DNA of 64,000 nt. Source: Sulfurivermis sp040755915. Lineage in GTDB: Bacteria; Pseudomonadota; Gammaproteobacteria; Thiohalomonadales; Thiohalomonadaceae. Location: positions 1 to 64,000 of the forward strand of contig JBFLWM010000043.1 in assembly GCA_040755915.1 (NCBI GenBank), read 5' to 3'. Below the pieces are notes generated by a model that was not told the DNA's origin, did no database searches, and was given only the letters and a program-made list of their open reading frames with translations. Position numbers and translations under genes: made by a program. This document shows, one piece after another, positions 41,567 to 55,715 of this stretch (position 1 is the stretch's first letter; every line of letters begins with the position of its first letter).

Positions 41567-42712
41567 TCAGGTCGTGGGGATAGCAAGCAACTGCAGCACT
41601 ACGCGTGCGACGTTGTCCGAACCGCCGGCCGCCCCCAGCTTTTCCCGCACCAGTTTCAGTCTTTCGCGCATTTGTGTGTTGCGCGTCGCGTCGAACAGGA
41701 GGCTTTCCGCCTCGTCCGTTATCCTGTCCGTCGTGGCGTCATGCTGGATCAGTTCCGGTGCAATGCGTTCACCGGCGACGATATTGCACAGGGCGATGTG
41801 GTCAACTTTTACCATGCGGCTCATGATGCGGTAGCTGAGTGGGGCGATTTTGTAGATTACCACCAGCGGCGTGCGCATCAGGGCAATCTCCAGGGTGGCA
41901 GTACCTGACGCACTGACGATCGCGTCGCAGGCAGCCATCACGTCGTAGGCACGGCCGGAAACTACGGTGATCGGCGCAGTGCAACCGGCAAAGTGGGGTG
42001 CGAAATCGGCCTCACTCAGGGTCGAGGCGCGCGGCAGGATGAATTGCAGGTCGGGGTGTTTTTCGTGCAGCCGTGTTGCGGCATCGAGCAGCACGGGCAG
42101 CAGTCGCTTGATTTCACTGCGCCGGCTCCCCGGGAACAGGCCCAACACCTTGCGTTCCGGATCGAGTCCGAACTCGCGGCAGGCAGTGACGCGATCGAAG
42201 CTGCTGTGGACCTCTTCGACCAGTGGGTGACCGACGAAAGTCACCGGGACATTGGCGTTGCGGTAGAACGGTTCTTCGAAGGGGAATACCACCGCCATGT
42301 GATCCACCAGCTCACGGATGTGGTGCACGCGCTCCTGGCGCCAGGCCCAGATCTGCGGACTGATGTAATACAGCACCTTGATCCCCAGCTCTTTTGCCGT
42401 CTTGGCCAGGCGCAGATTGAAGTCGGGATAGTCGACCAGGATCAACAGGTCGGGCCGTTCCTCGCGCAGCTTGCGCCGCATCAGTCGCAGGGCACCGTAG
42501 ATGGTGGGGAAGTGCGCCAGCACCTCGAACAGACCAACCACGGCCATGACGCGAGAATCGACCAGCGTCTTCACCCCTTCGGCGCGCAGTTGATCGCCGC
42601 CGATGCCGAAAAACTGGATATCCGGTTGCTGGCGTTTTACCGCTCGTACCAGGCCGGCGGCACGGGCGTCGCCGGAGGCCTCGCCGGCGATGATCATGAT
42701 CTTTTTGTTCAT
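41567..42712 (-). CDS. lpxB: Lipid-A-disaccharide synthase
   Basis: A 381-residue GT-B glycosyltransferase joining UDP-diacyl sugar to lipid X to form the lipid A disaccharide. The start MNKKIMIIAGEASGDARAAGL, QIWAWRQERV, LPFEE-like VVFPFEEPFY, FVGHPLVE and LGLFPGSRRSEIKRL are diagnostic, with SGTATLEIAL in the nucleotide site. Start at 42712 by family length; a longer frame upstream lacks support. Third gene of the minus-strand gnnA-gnnB-lpxB block; a 121-base gap with a perfect hairpin separates it from gnnB. Confidence 0.96.
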   Translation of the reverse strand: MNKKIMIIAGEASGDARAAGLVRAVKRQQPDIQFFGIGGDQLRAEGVKTLVDSRVMAVVGLFEVLAHFPTIYGALRLMRRKLREERPDLLILVDYPDFNLRLAKTAKELGIKVLYYISPQIWAWRQERVHHIRELVDHMAVVFPFEEPFYRNANVPVTFVGHPLVEEVHSSFDRVTACREFGLDPERKVLGLFPGSRRSEIKRLLPVLLDAATRLHEKHPDLQFILPRASTLSEADFAPHFAGCTAPITVVSGRAYDVMAACDAIVSASGTATLEIALMRTPLVVIYKIAPLSYRIMSRMVKVDHIALCNIVAGERIAPELIQHDATTDRITDEAESLLFDATRNTQMRERLKLVREKLGAAGGSDNVARVVLQLLAIPTT

Positions 42713-42753
42713 AGTGTGCTGCCGGGATGGCTTGGGGCGTGTCGCGCTTCCCG

Positions 42754-42779
42754 CAGTGGCCCGCTGTAGCGGGCCACTG
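42754..42779. repeat. Perfect 12-bp hairpin between gnnB and lpxB
   Basis: CAGTGGCCCGCT-GT-AGCGGGCCACTG is a perfect palindromic hairpin with a 2-base loop and no U-tract. It may be a REP-like element or a processing/attenuation site between the two genes. Confidence 0.65.
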
Positions 42780-42833
42780 TGCAAGCGAAGTCAGAGTGGT
42801 AAACCATCCGTGCCGGTGACGGTAGGGCGGGTA

Positions 42834-43934
42834 TTACTTCGTTACTGCGCCGCGGATGACGTCGAGTATCTGATCCACCGAGGCATCACTCAGCTCGGGG
42901 AAGATCGGCAGCGACAGGCATTGGGCGGCGACCTGTTCGCTCACCGGCAACTTGACGCCCTGACAGGTGTCGGCAAAGGCCTTCTGCTGGTGCAGCGGGA
43001 TCGGATAGTAGATGGCGTTGGCAATCTGCGCGTCGTTGAGCGCCTTCTGGATTGCATCGCGCTTGGGCGACAGCAGGGTGTACTGGTGGTACACATGGCG
43101 GCCCTTGCCATCCTCGAACGGCGGTACCACGTCCGGCATCTGTGCCAGGCCGGCGCTGTAGCGGTGCGCGGCATGACGGCGGCCTTCGTTGAACTGTTCG
43201 ATACGTTTCAGTTTCACGCGCAGGATCACCGCCTGCAATTCATCCAGACGGCTGTTGTAGCCGATGATGTCGTGGTGGTAGCGCACCTTGCTGCCATGGT
43301 TGCGCAGCATGCGCAGGGTTTCGGCCAGCTGGGCGTCGTTGGTGGTGACCATGCCGCCGTCGCCGTAGCAGCCCAGATTCTTGCTGGGGAAGAAGCTGTG
43401 GCAACCGGCCAGGCCGATGGCGCCGGTCATCCTGTCGCCGTAGGCGGCGCCGAACGACTGGGCGCAGTCTTCGATCACCTGCAGGTTGTGCCTTTCTGCC
43501 AGCGCCATCAGCGGCGCCATATCCACCGGCTGACCGAACAGGTGTACCGGAATGATCGCCTTGGTGCGCGGGGTGATGGCGGCCTCGACCAGATTGATGT
43601 CGAGGTTGAAGGTGCGCGGGTCGATGTCGACGAACACCGGCGTGGCACCGACGTAGGCAATGGCCTCGGCGGTGGCGATGAAGGTGAAGGGGGAAGTGAT
43701 CACCTCGTCACCCTGCTTCAGACCGGCGGCGCGCACGGCGAGGTGCAGTGCATCGGTGCCGTTGGCGCAGCTGATGGCGTGCTCGACGCCCAGATATTCG
43801 GCGGCCTCTTTTTCGAAGGCCTGCACGTTGGGGCCGAGGATGAACTGGGTGTTCTCCAGCGCCTGCAGAATGCCGCTGTCGATTTCATCCTTGAAGGACT
43901 GGTACTGACCCTTGAGGTCTACCATTGGGATCAT
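42834..43934 (-). CDS. gnnB: DegT/DnrJ/EryC1 aminotransferase, probable GnnB
   Basis: A 366-residue PLP-dependent sugar aminotransferase. The PLP Lys is in FFPSKNLGCYGDGG near residue 187, and VIEDCAQSFGA and NSRLDELQA are family motifs. In Acidithiobacillus ferrooxidans GnnB aminates the 3-keto sugar made by GnnA, giving UDP-GlcNAc3N for lipid A; those genes also sit between lpxA and lpxB, as here. The related Wbp/Wlb-type aminotransferases of O-antigen synthesis are an alternative, but this genomic place argues for GnnB. Start at 43934 (MIPMVDLKGQ). Lies 13 bases after gnnA. Confidence 0.85.
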   Translation of the reverse strand: MIPMVDLKGQYQSFKDEIDSGILQALENTQFILGPNVQAFEKEAAEYLGVEHAISCANGTDALHLAVRAAGLKQGDEVITSPFTFIATAEAIAYVGATPVFVDIDPRTFNLDINLVEAAITPRTKAIIPVHLFGQPVDMAPLMALAERHNLQVIEDCAQSFGAAYGDRMTGAIGLAGCHSFFPSKNLGCYGDGGMVTTNDAQLAETLRMLRNHGSKVRYHHDIIGYNSRLDELQAVILRVKLKRIEQFNEGRRHAAHRYSAGLAQMPDVVPPFEDGKGRHVYHQYTLLSPKRDAIQKALNDAQIANAIYYPIPLHQQKAFADTCQGVKLPVSEQVAAQCLSLPIFPELSDASVDQILDVIRGAVTK

Positions 43935-43947
43935 TGCATACTCTCCG

Positions 43948-44895
43948 TTAGAGGCCGGACTGTTGTTGGAACAATTCGCTGATTTGAATGGCGGTGGCCA
44001 GCGCGTCGCGGCCATCCTCGCCGGTCACCGGCGGCTTGCTGCCGGTGCTGATGGCATCGAGGAAGGCGATGATCTCCGCCTTGATGGCATCGGAGTTCTC
44101 GAAGATGCTCTCCTCGGACTTGATCTCGGGGATACCGGGGAACATTTCTTTCTCGCCCTTGCGGTGCACGCTGAGGATCTTGTCCTGGAAGTCCACCGAG
44201 ATATAGGCGTCGTTCTGGAAGATGCGCATCTTGCGTTGCGGTTTCATGCTGACGCGGCTGGCGGTGACGTTGGCGACGCAACCGTTCTCGAACTTGATGC
44301 GGGCGTTGGCGATGTCCACTTCACGGGTCAGCACAGAGACGCCGTCGGCGTCGATGTGCTTGATGGGCGAGCGCACCAGGCTCTGGATCACGTCGATGTC
44401 GTGGATCATCAGGTCCAGCACCACGTTGACGTCGGCGCCGCGCGGGTTGAACGGGGCGAGGCGGTGGGACTCGATGAAACGCGGCTCGGCCAGTACACCA
44501 CTCAGCGCCAGCACGGCGGAATTGAAGCGCTCCAGATGACCTACCTGCAATACCAGTTTGTTGCGCGCGGCGATGGCGATCAGGTCGTCGGCCTCGCTCA
44601 CGGTGACGGTGATCGGCTTTTCCAGCAGGACGTGGATACCGCTTTCGAGGAAGAACTTCGCCACCTCGTAGTGGCGCTGGGTCGGTACCACGATGCTCAC
44701 CGCCTGCACCTTGCCGGCCAGTTCCCGGTAATCGGTGAGGGCGGTGGTCTTGCATTCGGCGGCGACACGGGCGGCGGTTTCGGCGTTGGCGTCCACCACG
44801 GCCACCAGTTCGGAATTGGGGAGTGCGGCGTATTTCTGGGCGTGGAAGCGGCCCAGGTAACCGACGCCGACCACGGCGGTCTTGATCTTGTCCAT
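43948..44895 (-). CDS. gnnA: Gfo/Idh/MocA sugar-nucleotide oxidoreductase, probable GnnA
   Basis: A 315-residue NAD-dependent dehydrogenase. The Rossmann motif VVGVGYLGRFHAQKYA opens it, and the family Lys appears in HVLLEKPIT near residue 97. GnnA oxidises carbon 3 of UDP-GlcNAc, the first step towards UDP-GlcNAc3N. Assignment rests on pairing with an aminotransferase and on its place between lpxA and lpxB, as in Acidithiobacillus. Start MDKIKTAVVG at 44895. First gene of the minus-strand block, divergent from rnhB. Confidence 0.85.
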   Translation of the reverse strand: MDKIKTAVVGVGYLGRFHAQKYAALPNSELVAVVDANAETAARVAAECKTTALTDYRELAGKVQAVSIVVPTQRHYEVAKFFLESGIHVLLEKPITVTVSEADDLIAIAARNKLVLQVGHLERFNSAVLALSGVLAEPRFIESHRLAPFNPRGADVNVVLDLMIHDIDVIQSLVRSPIKHIDADGVSVLTREVDIANARIKFENGCVANVTASRVSMKPQRKMRIFQNDAYISVDFQDKILSVHRKGEKEMFPGIPEIKSEESIFENSDAIKAEIIAFLDAISTGSKPPVTGEDGRDALATAIQISELFQQQSGL

Positions 44896-45041
44896 TGCGT
44901 TTCCGTCCGGGCGAAAGAGCCCCTGAAATGAAGCCGCAAATGGTCGCATTTACCGTCCGCCAAAGCAATGAACGGCGCTGCGACATGACGGCATGCCAGG
45001 CGCCCGGTATGCTAGCCGCTTCACAGATTCTGCAGGTGGTT

Positions 45042-45638
45042 ATGGAACAGCAATACGGTCTGGAGTTCGGCAGCACGGCGCTGCTGGTGGCGGGGGTGGA
45101 CGAGGTGGGCCGCGGCCCCCTGGCCGGCCCGGTGGTGACGGCAGCGGTGATCCTCGATCCGGCGCGGCCCATCGACGGGCTGGCAGATTCCAAGAAGCTG
45201 AGCGAGAAGAAGCGCGAGGCGCTGGCCGAACTGATCAAGGAACGGGCGCTGGCCTGGGCCATCGGCCGTGCCGAGGTGGAGGAGATCGACCGTCTCAACA
45301 TCCTGCAGGCCACCCTGCTGGCCATGCAGCGGGCGGTGGCGGCACTCGAGCCGGCGCCGCAGCACGCCCTCATCGACGGCAACCGCTGTCCCAAACTGCC
45401 GTGCACGGCCGAGGCCATCATCCAGGGGGACGGCAAGGTGCCGGCCATCAGCGCCGCCTCGATCCTGGCCAAGGTGACGCGCGACCGCGAGATGGTCGAG
45501 ATGGACGCGCTCTACCCGGGTTACGGTCTGGCCGGTCACAAGGGCTACCCCTGCAAGGCCCATATCGAGGCGCTGGAGCGTCTGGGGCCGACTCCCATCC
45601 ACCGCCGTTCCTTCGGGCCGGTGAAAAAGCTGCTGTAG
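45042..45638 (+). CDS. rnhB: Ribonuclease HII
   Basis: A 198-residue nuclease (the same length as in E. coli) removing ribonucleotides from DNA hybrids. The catalytic acidic residues sit in GVDEVGRGPLAGPV (Asp, Glu), LIDGNRCP (Asp) and the later DALYPGYGLAGHKGYP segment. The start at 45042 (MEQQYGLEF) matches family length; a Met 11 codons earlier is possible. In many gammaproteobacteria it follows lpxB directly; here the lpxB block is inverted. Confidence 0.94.
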   Translation: MEQQYGLEFGSTALLVAGVDEVGRGPLAGPVVTAAVILDPARPIDGLADSKKLSEKKREALAELIKERALAWAIGRAEVEEIDRLNILQATLLAMQRAVAALEPAPQHALIDGNRCPKLPCTAEAIIQGDGKVPAISAASILAKVTRDREMVEMDALYPGYGLAGHKGYPCKAHIEALERLGPTPIHRRSFGPVKKLL

Positions 45639-45656
45639 GGCGGGTTTCAACCCGCC
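45639..45656. repeat. REP-like hairpin after rnhB
   Basis: GGCGGG-TTTCAA-CCCGCC begins right after the rnhB stop. The form GTAGGGCGGGTTTCAACCCG is a common dispersed repeat in proteobacteria. It lacks a T-run and is followed by further short GCCGGC-rich inverted repeats in the 126-base gap to dnaE. Confidence 0.55.
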
Positions 45657-45764
45657 GGCGCCCCGGTACCGCCGGCGTTTTGCCGGCCGAAGCCGGCCCC
45701 TGCCGTTCGACACTGACCTGTCAAGACTTGCATCTCCCGGCCCAACTCCCGACACTTGCCGCCC

Positions 45765-49220
<3,456 letters not shown>

Positions 49221-49314
49221 TGCCCGGGCCGGGGCCAGCGGACCGGCCGGGGCGTCGTGGATGTGAAGGGGTCCGTATACGGCCCCCACGGAAACCGCTA
49301 AACTAGCGCGAACC

Positions 49315-49334
49315 ATTCAAATAACGACAGTTCA
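49315..49334 (+). promoter_or_regulatory. Leader motif shared with eno
   Basis: ATTCAAATAACGACAGTTCA lies 14 bases before the accA start. A near-identical motif (17 of 20 positions) lies 13 bases before the eno start at 54333-54352. It may be a promoter core or a shared translation-control element; accA has no clear Shine-Dalgarno sequence. Confidence 0.4.
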
Positions 49335-49348
49335 CCACTGAATTTCCC

Positions 49349-50308
49349 ATGAACCTGAACTTCCTGGATTTCGAACAGCCCATCGCCGAACTCGAGGCCA
49401 AGATCGAGGAGCTGCGTTTCGTCGGCGACGACAACGAGATCAACATCAGCGACGAAATCGCCCGTCTGCAGAGCAAGAGCAAGACCCTCACCAAGTCCAT
49501 CTTCGCCAGTCTCACTTCCTGGCAGATTTCCCAGCTGGCGCGCCATCCGCAGCGCCCCTATACCCTGGATTACATCGAGCGCATCTTCACCGAGTTCGAG
49601 GAACTGCACGGCGATCGGGCCTATGCCGACGACCCGGCCATCGTCGGCGGCGTGGCGCGCCTCGACGGCAAGCCGGTGATGGTCATCGGCCACCAGAAGG
49701 GCCACGACACCAAGGAGAAGGTGCGCCGCAATTTCGGCATGCCGCGCCCGGAAGGCTATCGCAAGGCACTGCGCCTGATGGAGATGGCCGAGAAGTTCAA
49801 GCTGCCGGTGCTCACCTTCATCGACACCCCCGGCGCCTATCCCGGCGTCGGCGCCGAGGAGCGCGGCCAGAGCGAGGCCATCGCCCGCAACCTGTACGTG
49901 ATGGCGCGTCTCAAGACCCCGGTCGTCTGCACCGTCATCGGCGAGGGCGGCTCCGGCGGCGCACTGGCCATCGGCGTCGGGGACCGCGTGATGATGCTGC
50001 AGTACAGCACCTATTCCGTCATTTCCCCCGAGGGCTGCGCCTCCATTCTGTGGAAGAGCGCCGAGAAGGCACCGGAGGCCGCCGAGGCCCTCGGCATCAC
50101 CTCCAGCCGCCTGAAGGAGCTGGGGCTCATCGACAAGATCATCGACGAGCCGCTGGGCGGCGCCCACCGTGATATCGATGCCGCTGCCGCCAACATCAAG
50201 GCTGCCCTGCTGGAGAGCCTGGGCGGACTGTGCAAGATTTCTCTGCCCAAGTTGCTGGACCAGCGCTACGAGCGCCTGATGGGGTTCGGCAACTTCATGG
50301 AAGGTTGA
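49349..50308 (+). CDS. accA: Acetyl-CoA carboxylase carboxyltransferase subunit alpha
   Basis: A 319-residue subunit that, with AccD, transfers CO2 from biotin to acetyl-CoA to make malonyl-CoA. Recognisable: NLNFLDFEQPIAELEAKIEEL at the start (split), RPYTLDYIERIFTEFEELHGD, FIDTPGAYPGVGAEERGQSEA and GEGGSGGALAIGVGDRV. Full length. Follows dnaE, a common gammaproteobacterial pairing. Confidence 0.97.
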   Translation: MNLNFLDFEQPIAELEAKIEELRFVGDDNEINISDEIARLQSKSKTLTKSIFASLTSWQISQLARHPQRPYTLDYIERIFTEFEELHGDRAYADDPAIVGGVARLDGKPVMVIGHQKGHDTKEKVRRNFGMPRPEGYRKALRLMEMAEKFKLPVLTFIDTPGAYPGVGAEERGQSEAIARNLYVMARLKTPVVCTVIGEGGSGGALAIGVGDRVMMLQYSTYSVISPEGCASILWKSAEKAPEAAEALGITSSRLKELGLIDKIIDEPLGGAHRDIDAAAANIKAALLESLGGLCKISLPKLLDQRYERLMGFGNFMEG

Positions 50309-50328
50309 GTGGACCTGCAACGCAACGG

Positions 50329-50412
50329 GCAGGATGGGTAGCGGAGCGCAACCCATCGCGTGGTTTCATTTCTGCTTGATTGATGGGTTGCTCGTTGCTC
50401 CACCCATCCTAC
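50329..50412. repeat. Inverted repeat of the GGATGGGT-GGAGC-ACCCATC family
   Basis: The left arm 50329-50357 (GCAGGATGGGT, GGAGCGCAACCCATC) pairs with the right arm 50382-50412 (GATGGGTTGCTC, GCTCCACCCATCCTAC). Each arm also folds on itself. Similar dispersed repeats are common in proteobacteria; the hairpin at 57720 is a relative. Confidence 0.6.
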
Positions 50413-50420
50413 GTTGAAGC

Positions 50421-51813
50421 GTGGACATTACCGACCACCTCCGCCGTTTTCTCCAGACCCAGCCTCCCGCCGGGCGCTATGTCGTCGCCTACAGCGGCGG
50501 TCTCGACTCCCACGTTCTCCTGCATGCGCTGAGCCGGCTTGGCGTGACGCTGGCCGCGGTGCACGTCCATCACGGCCTCAGCCGCAATGCCGACCTGTGG
50601 GCGGAGCATTGCCGGACCCAGTGCGCCGCATTGCAGGTGCCCTGCACGGTGGTGCGTGTGCAGGTGCGCCATGGCGGCAGCGGCGTGGAGGCGGCGGCAC
50701 GTGATGCCCGTTACGCTGCCCTCGTGCAGGCGTTGGGGGCAGGGGAGATGCTGCTCACCGCCCATCACCAGGATGATCAGGCCGAGACCCTGCTGCTGAT
50801 GCTCATGCGTGGTGCCGGCATCGCCGGGCTGGCCGCCATGCCGGCCGTGCGTCCCTTCGGCCCTGGCCTGCTGGGGCGGCCGCTGCTGGGGTTGCCGCGT
50901 GCGGTGCTGCATGACTATGCCGTGGCCCATGCCCTGTCCTGGGTCGACGACGAGAGCAATTTCGATACCGGCCTGGACCGCAACTACCTGCGCCATGAGG
51001 TGCTGCCCGTATTGCGCCGGCGCTGGCCGGCGCTGGAGCGGACCCTGGCCCGTACGGCCGCTCACCTGGCGGAGGCGGGGGAACTGATGGCCGGGCTGGC
51101 CGCCGCCGATCTGGCCACCGCACACGGCAGCCGTGCCGGTACCCTGTCCGTTGCCGCCCTCAACAGTCTGGCCGTGGCGCGCCGGCGCAATCTGCTGCGC
51201 CACTGGCTGCGCGATCTGGGCCTGCCGTTGCCCGATACCGCGCATTTGCATCGCATCGAGCAGGAGGTGCTGCCGGCCCGCCCCGACGCCGGGCCGCGGG
51301 TGGACTGGCCCGGGGCCGAGGTGCGGCGCTACCGCGACGACCTGTATGCCATGGCGCCGCTGGCGTCCGTACCGGATACCGAATTGTCCTGGGACCTGGC
51401 GCAGCCCCTGCCCCTGCCCGACGGGCGCTGTCTTGTGGCAGCTCCGGCCGTAGGCGGGGGAGTCAGCGTGAAACGCCTGGCCGCGGCGCGTGTCACGGTA
51501 CGTTTTCGCGCCGGCGGCGAGCGTTGCGCCCCGGTTGGGCGCGGCCATGGCCACGAGCTGAAAAAGCTGTTCCAGGAAGCCGGCGTACCGCCGTGGGAGC
51601 GCGAGCGGGTGCCGCTGCTGTTCGTCGGCGACGCCCTGGCCCAGGTGGTGGGCTACTGGACCTGTGCCTCCCATGCGGCTGCGCCCGGCGAAGAGGCGCT
51701 GAGTTGTGACGTGTTTGCCGCGGCGGACATTGCAAGCGGCGGCGAAAACAACGACAATTGTCGCGGCCGCGCGCCTGAACACCCGTTCCCTCCCTTACCA
51801 TCGAAACTCATTG

Positions 51814-51821
<8 letters not shown>
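50421..51821 (+). CDS. tilS: tRNA(Ile)-lysidine synthetase
   Basis: A 466-residue enzyme that attaches lysine to C34 of the AUA-reading isoleucine tRNA. The PP-loop SGGLDSHVLLHAL lies near residue 26, with HVHHGLSRNADLW, EAAARDARYAAL, TAHHQDDQAETLLL and DESNFDTGLDRNYLRH. The C-terminal TilS substrate-binding region (RCAPVGRGHGHELKKLFQEAGVPPWER split) is complete. A long hydrophilic tail overlaps the pyrG start by 8 bases. Start is GTG at 50421; its ribosome site is weak. Confidence 0.93.
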
Positions 51822-53447
<1,626 letters not shown>

Positions 53448-53448
<1 letters not shown>

Positions 53449-54278
53449 TGAAGCTGTGTGGTTTCGATGCCGGCCTGGAACACCCGTTGTTCCTCATCGC
53501 CGGTCCCTGCGTCATCGAGAGTGAGCAGCTGGTGCTGGATATCGCCGGCCGCATGCAGGAGATCTGCAACAGGCTCGGCATGCCGTACATCTTCAAGGCC
53601 TCCTTCGACAAGGCCAACCGCACCTCCAGTGGTTCGTTCCGCGGTCCCGGCCTGGAGCAGGGGCTGCGCATCCTGGAGCAGGTGAAGAAGCAATATGGCC
53701 TGCCGGTGCTGACCGACGTGCATGAAGATACGCCGCTCGCCGAGGTGGCCGCGGTGGTGGATGTGCTGCAGACACCGGCCTTCCTGTGCCGCCAGACCAA
53801 CTTCATCCAGAACGTGGCGCGTCAGGGCAAGCCGGTGAACATCAAGAAGGGCCAGTTCCTTGCCCCCTGGGACATGAAGAATGTGGTGGACAAGGCGCGC
53901 GCAACGGGCAACGAGCAGATCATGGCCTGCGAGCGCGGCGTGTCCTTCGGCTACAACACCCTGATCTCCGACATGCGCGGCCTTGCCATCATGCGCGAGA
54001 CCGGCTGCCCGGTGGTGTTCGATGCCACCCATTCGGTGCAACAACCCGGCGGCCTCGGCGGTGCCTCCGGCGGCCAGCGTCAGTTCGTGCCGGTGCTGGC
54101 GCGTGCCGCGGTGGCGAGCGGCATCGCCGGCCTGTTCATGGAGACCCATCCCGACCCGGACAAGGGACTCTCCGACGGCCCCAACATGTGGCCGCTGCAC
54201 CTGATGGAGGAGTTGCTCGAAGGCCTGCAGGCCATCGACACACAGGTCAAGCAGCGCCGCTGGCTGGAACAGCAATAA
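53448..54278 (+). CDS. kdsA: KDO-8-phosphate synthase
   Basis: A 276-residue aldolase condensing phosphoenolpyruvate and arabinose 5-phosphate to KDO-8-P for the lipopolysaccharide core. IAGPCVIESEQL, FKASFDKANRTS (with the N-R pair typical of the metal-independent class), IKKGQFLAPWDMKN and DATHSVQQPGG are present. Asn in KANRTS where metal-dependent enzymes have Cys indicates the metal-free type. Follows pyrG and precedes eno, as in E. coli-like orders. Confidence 0.96.
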
Positions 54279-54332
54279 CAGGACACCACGGCGCATCGGG
54301 GCAGCATGGCGCCCGCTGTGCCGCAGGCAAGA

Positions 54333-54352
54333 ATTCAAATAGCGACATTTAA
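54333..54352 (+). promoter_or_regulatory. Leader motif shared with accA
   Basis: ATTCAAATAGCGACATTTAA lies 13 bases before the eno start, at the same distance as the near-copy before accA. The ribosome site GAGTGGAG follows it. Confidence 0.4.
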
Positions 54353-54365
54353 CGAGTGGAGTACC

Positions 54366-55664
54366 ATGGCTGAGTTCAAGACCCAAATCACCGACATCCG
54401 CGCCCGCGAGATCATCGATTCGCGCGGCAACCCCACCGTCGAGGCCGACGTGATCCTCGCCTCCGGCCACATCGGCCGTGCCGCGGTGCCGTCCGGCGCT
54501 TCCACCGGTTCGCGCGAGGCCATCGAGCTGCGCGACGGCGACAAGAAGCGCTATGGCGGCAAGGGCGTGCTGAAGGCCGTGGCCAACATCCACGGCGAGA
54601 TCCGCCAGAAGCTGATTGGCATGGATGCGGTGGAGCAGGCTGCGCTGGACCAGGCGATGATCGACCTGGACGGCACCCCCAACAAGGCGCGCCTCGGTGC
54701 CAATGCCATCCTCGCCGTGTCCATGGCCGCCGCCAAGGCCGTGGCCAACGCGCTGGAGCTGCCGCTGTACCGCAACCTGGCCACCGCGCTGGAGAACAAG
54801 GACCTGCTGCTGCCCACGCCGATGATGAACATCATCAACGGCGGCGCCCACGCCGACAACAGCGTCGATCTGCAGGAGTTCATGATCGTGCCGGTGGGCG
54901 CGCCGACCATGGCCGATGCCATCCGCTACGGCGCCGAGGTGTTCCACGCGCTGAAGAAGGTGCTGCACGACAAGGGCCTCAACACCGCCGTGGGCGACGA
55001 GGGCGGTTTCGCCCCCGACCTGCCGTCCAACGAGGCAGCGCTGGAAGTGATCCTGGAGGCCATTGCCGCTGCCGGCTACAAGGCGGGCGACGACATCATG
55101 ATCGCCATCGACGCGGCATCCTCCGAGTTCTACAAGGACGGCAAATACGTGCTGGCCTCCGAAGGCAAGAGCCTGAGCTCCGCCGAGTTCGTTGATTACC
55201 TCGCCGCGTGGGTCGACAAGTACCCGATCATCTCCATCGAGGACGGCATGGACGAGAGCGACTGGGAAGGCTGGAAGCTGCTCACCGACAAGCTGGGCGA
55301 CAGGATTCAGCTGGTCGGCGACGACCTGTTCGTCACCAATACCGCCATCCTGTCCGAAGGCATCGACAAGGGCATCGCCAACTCCATCCTGATCAAGGTG
55401 AACCAGATCGGCACCCTGACCGAGACCCTCGCCGCCATCAAGATGGCGCAGATCAACGGCTACACCGCCGTGATCTCCCACCGCTCGGGCGAGACCGAGG
55501 ACACCACCATCGCCGACCTGGCCGTGGCCACCAGCGCCGGCCAGATCAAGACCGGCTCCCTGTCCCGTTCCGACCGCATCGCCAAGTACAACCGTCTGCT
55601 GCGCATTGCCGAATCCCTGGGCAGCAAGGCGCGTTATGCCGGGCGCGACGCGTTCAAGCGGTAA
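54366..55664 (+). CDS. eno: Enolase
   Basis: A 432-residue glycolytic enzyme converting 2-phosphoglycerate to phosphoenolpyruvate; also a degradosome part in gammaproteobacteria. AREIIDSRGNPTVEADV, VPSGASTGSREA, the catalytic Glu in VGDEGGFAPDL, metal ligands in AIDAASSEFY and ISIEDGMDESDW, and Lys in LIKVNQIGTLTET, SHRSGETEDT are intact. Start at 54366 with GAGTGGAG. Confidence 0.98.
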   Translation: MAEFKTQITDIRAREIIDSRGNPTVEADVILASGHIGRAAVPSGASTGSREAIELRDGDKKRYGGKGVLKAVANIHGEIRQKLIGMDAVEQAALDQAMIDLDGTPNKARLGANAILAVSMAAAKAVANALELPLYRNLATALENKDLLLPTPMMNIINGGAHADNSVDLQEFMIVPVGAPTMADAIRYGAEVFHALKKVLHDKGLNTAVGDEGGFAPDLPSNEAALEVILEAIAAAGYKAGDDIMIAIDAASSEFYKDGKYVLASEGKSLSSAEFVDYLAAWVDKYPIISIEDGMDESDWEGWKLLTDKLGDRIQLVGDDLFVTNTAILSEGIDKGIANSILIKVNQIGTLTETLAAIKMAQINGYTAVISHRSGETEDTTIADLAVATSAGQIKTGSLSRSDRIAKYNRLLRIAESLGSKARYAGRDAFKR

Positions 55665-55675
55665 CATCCACCGTC

Positions 55676-55703
55676 ACTGTCCCGGCCTGACGGCCGGGAC
55701 AGT
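55676..55703. repeat. Perfect 12-bp hairpin between eno and ftsB
   Basis: ACTGTCCCGGCC-TGAC-GGCCGGGACAGT forms a perfect 12-bp stem with a 4-base loop, 12 bases after the eno stop. There is no T-run, so it may stabilise the eno mRNA end or slow transcription into ftsB rather than end it. Confidence 0.65.
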
Positions 55704-55715
55704 CCGGTCCCCATC

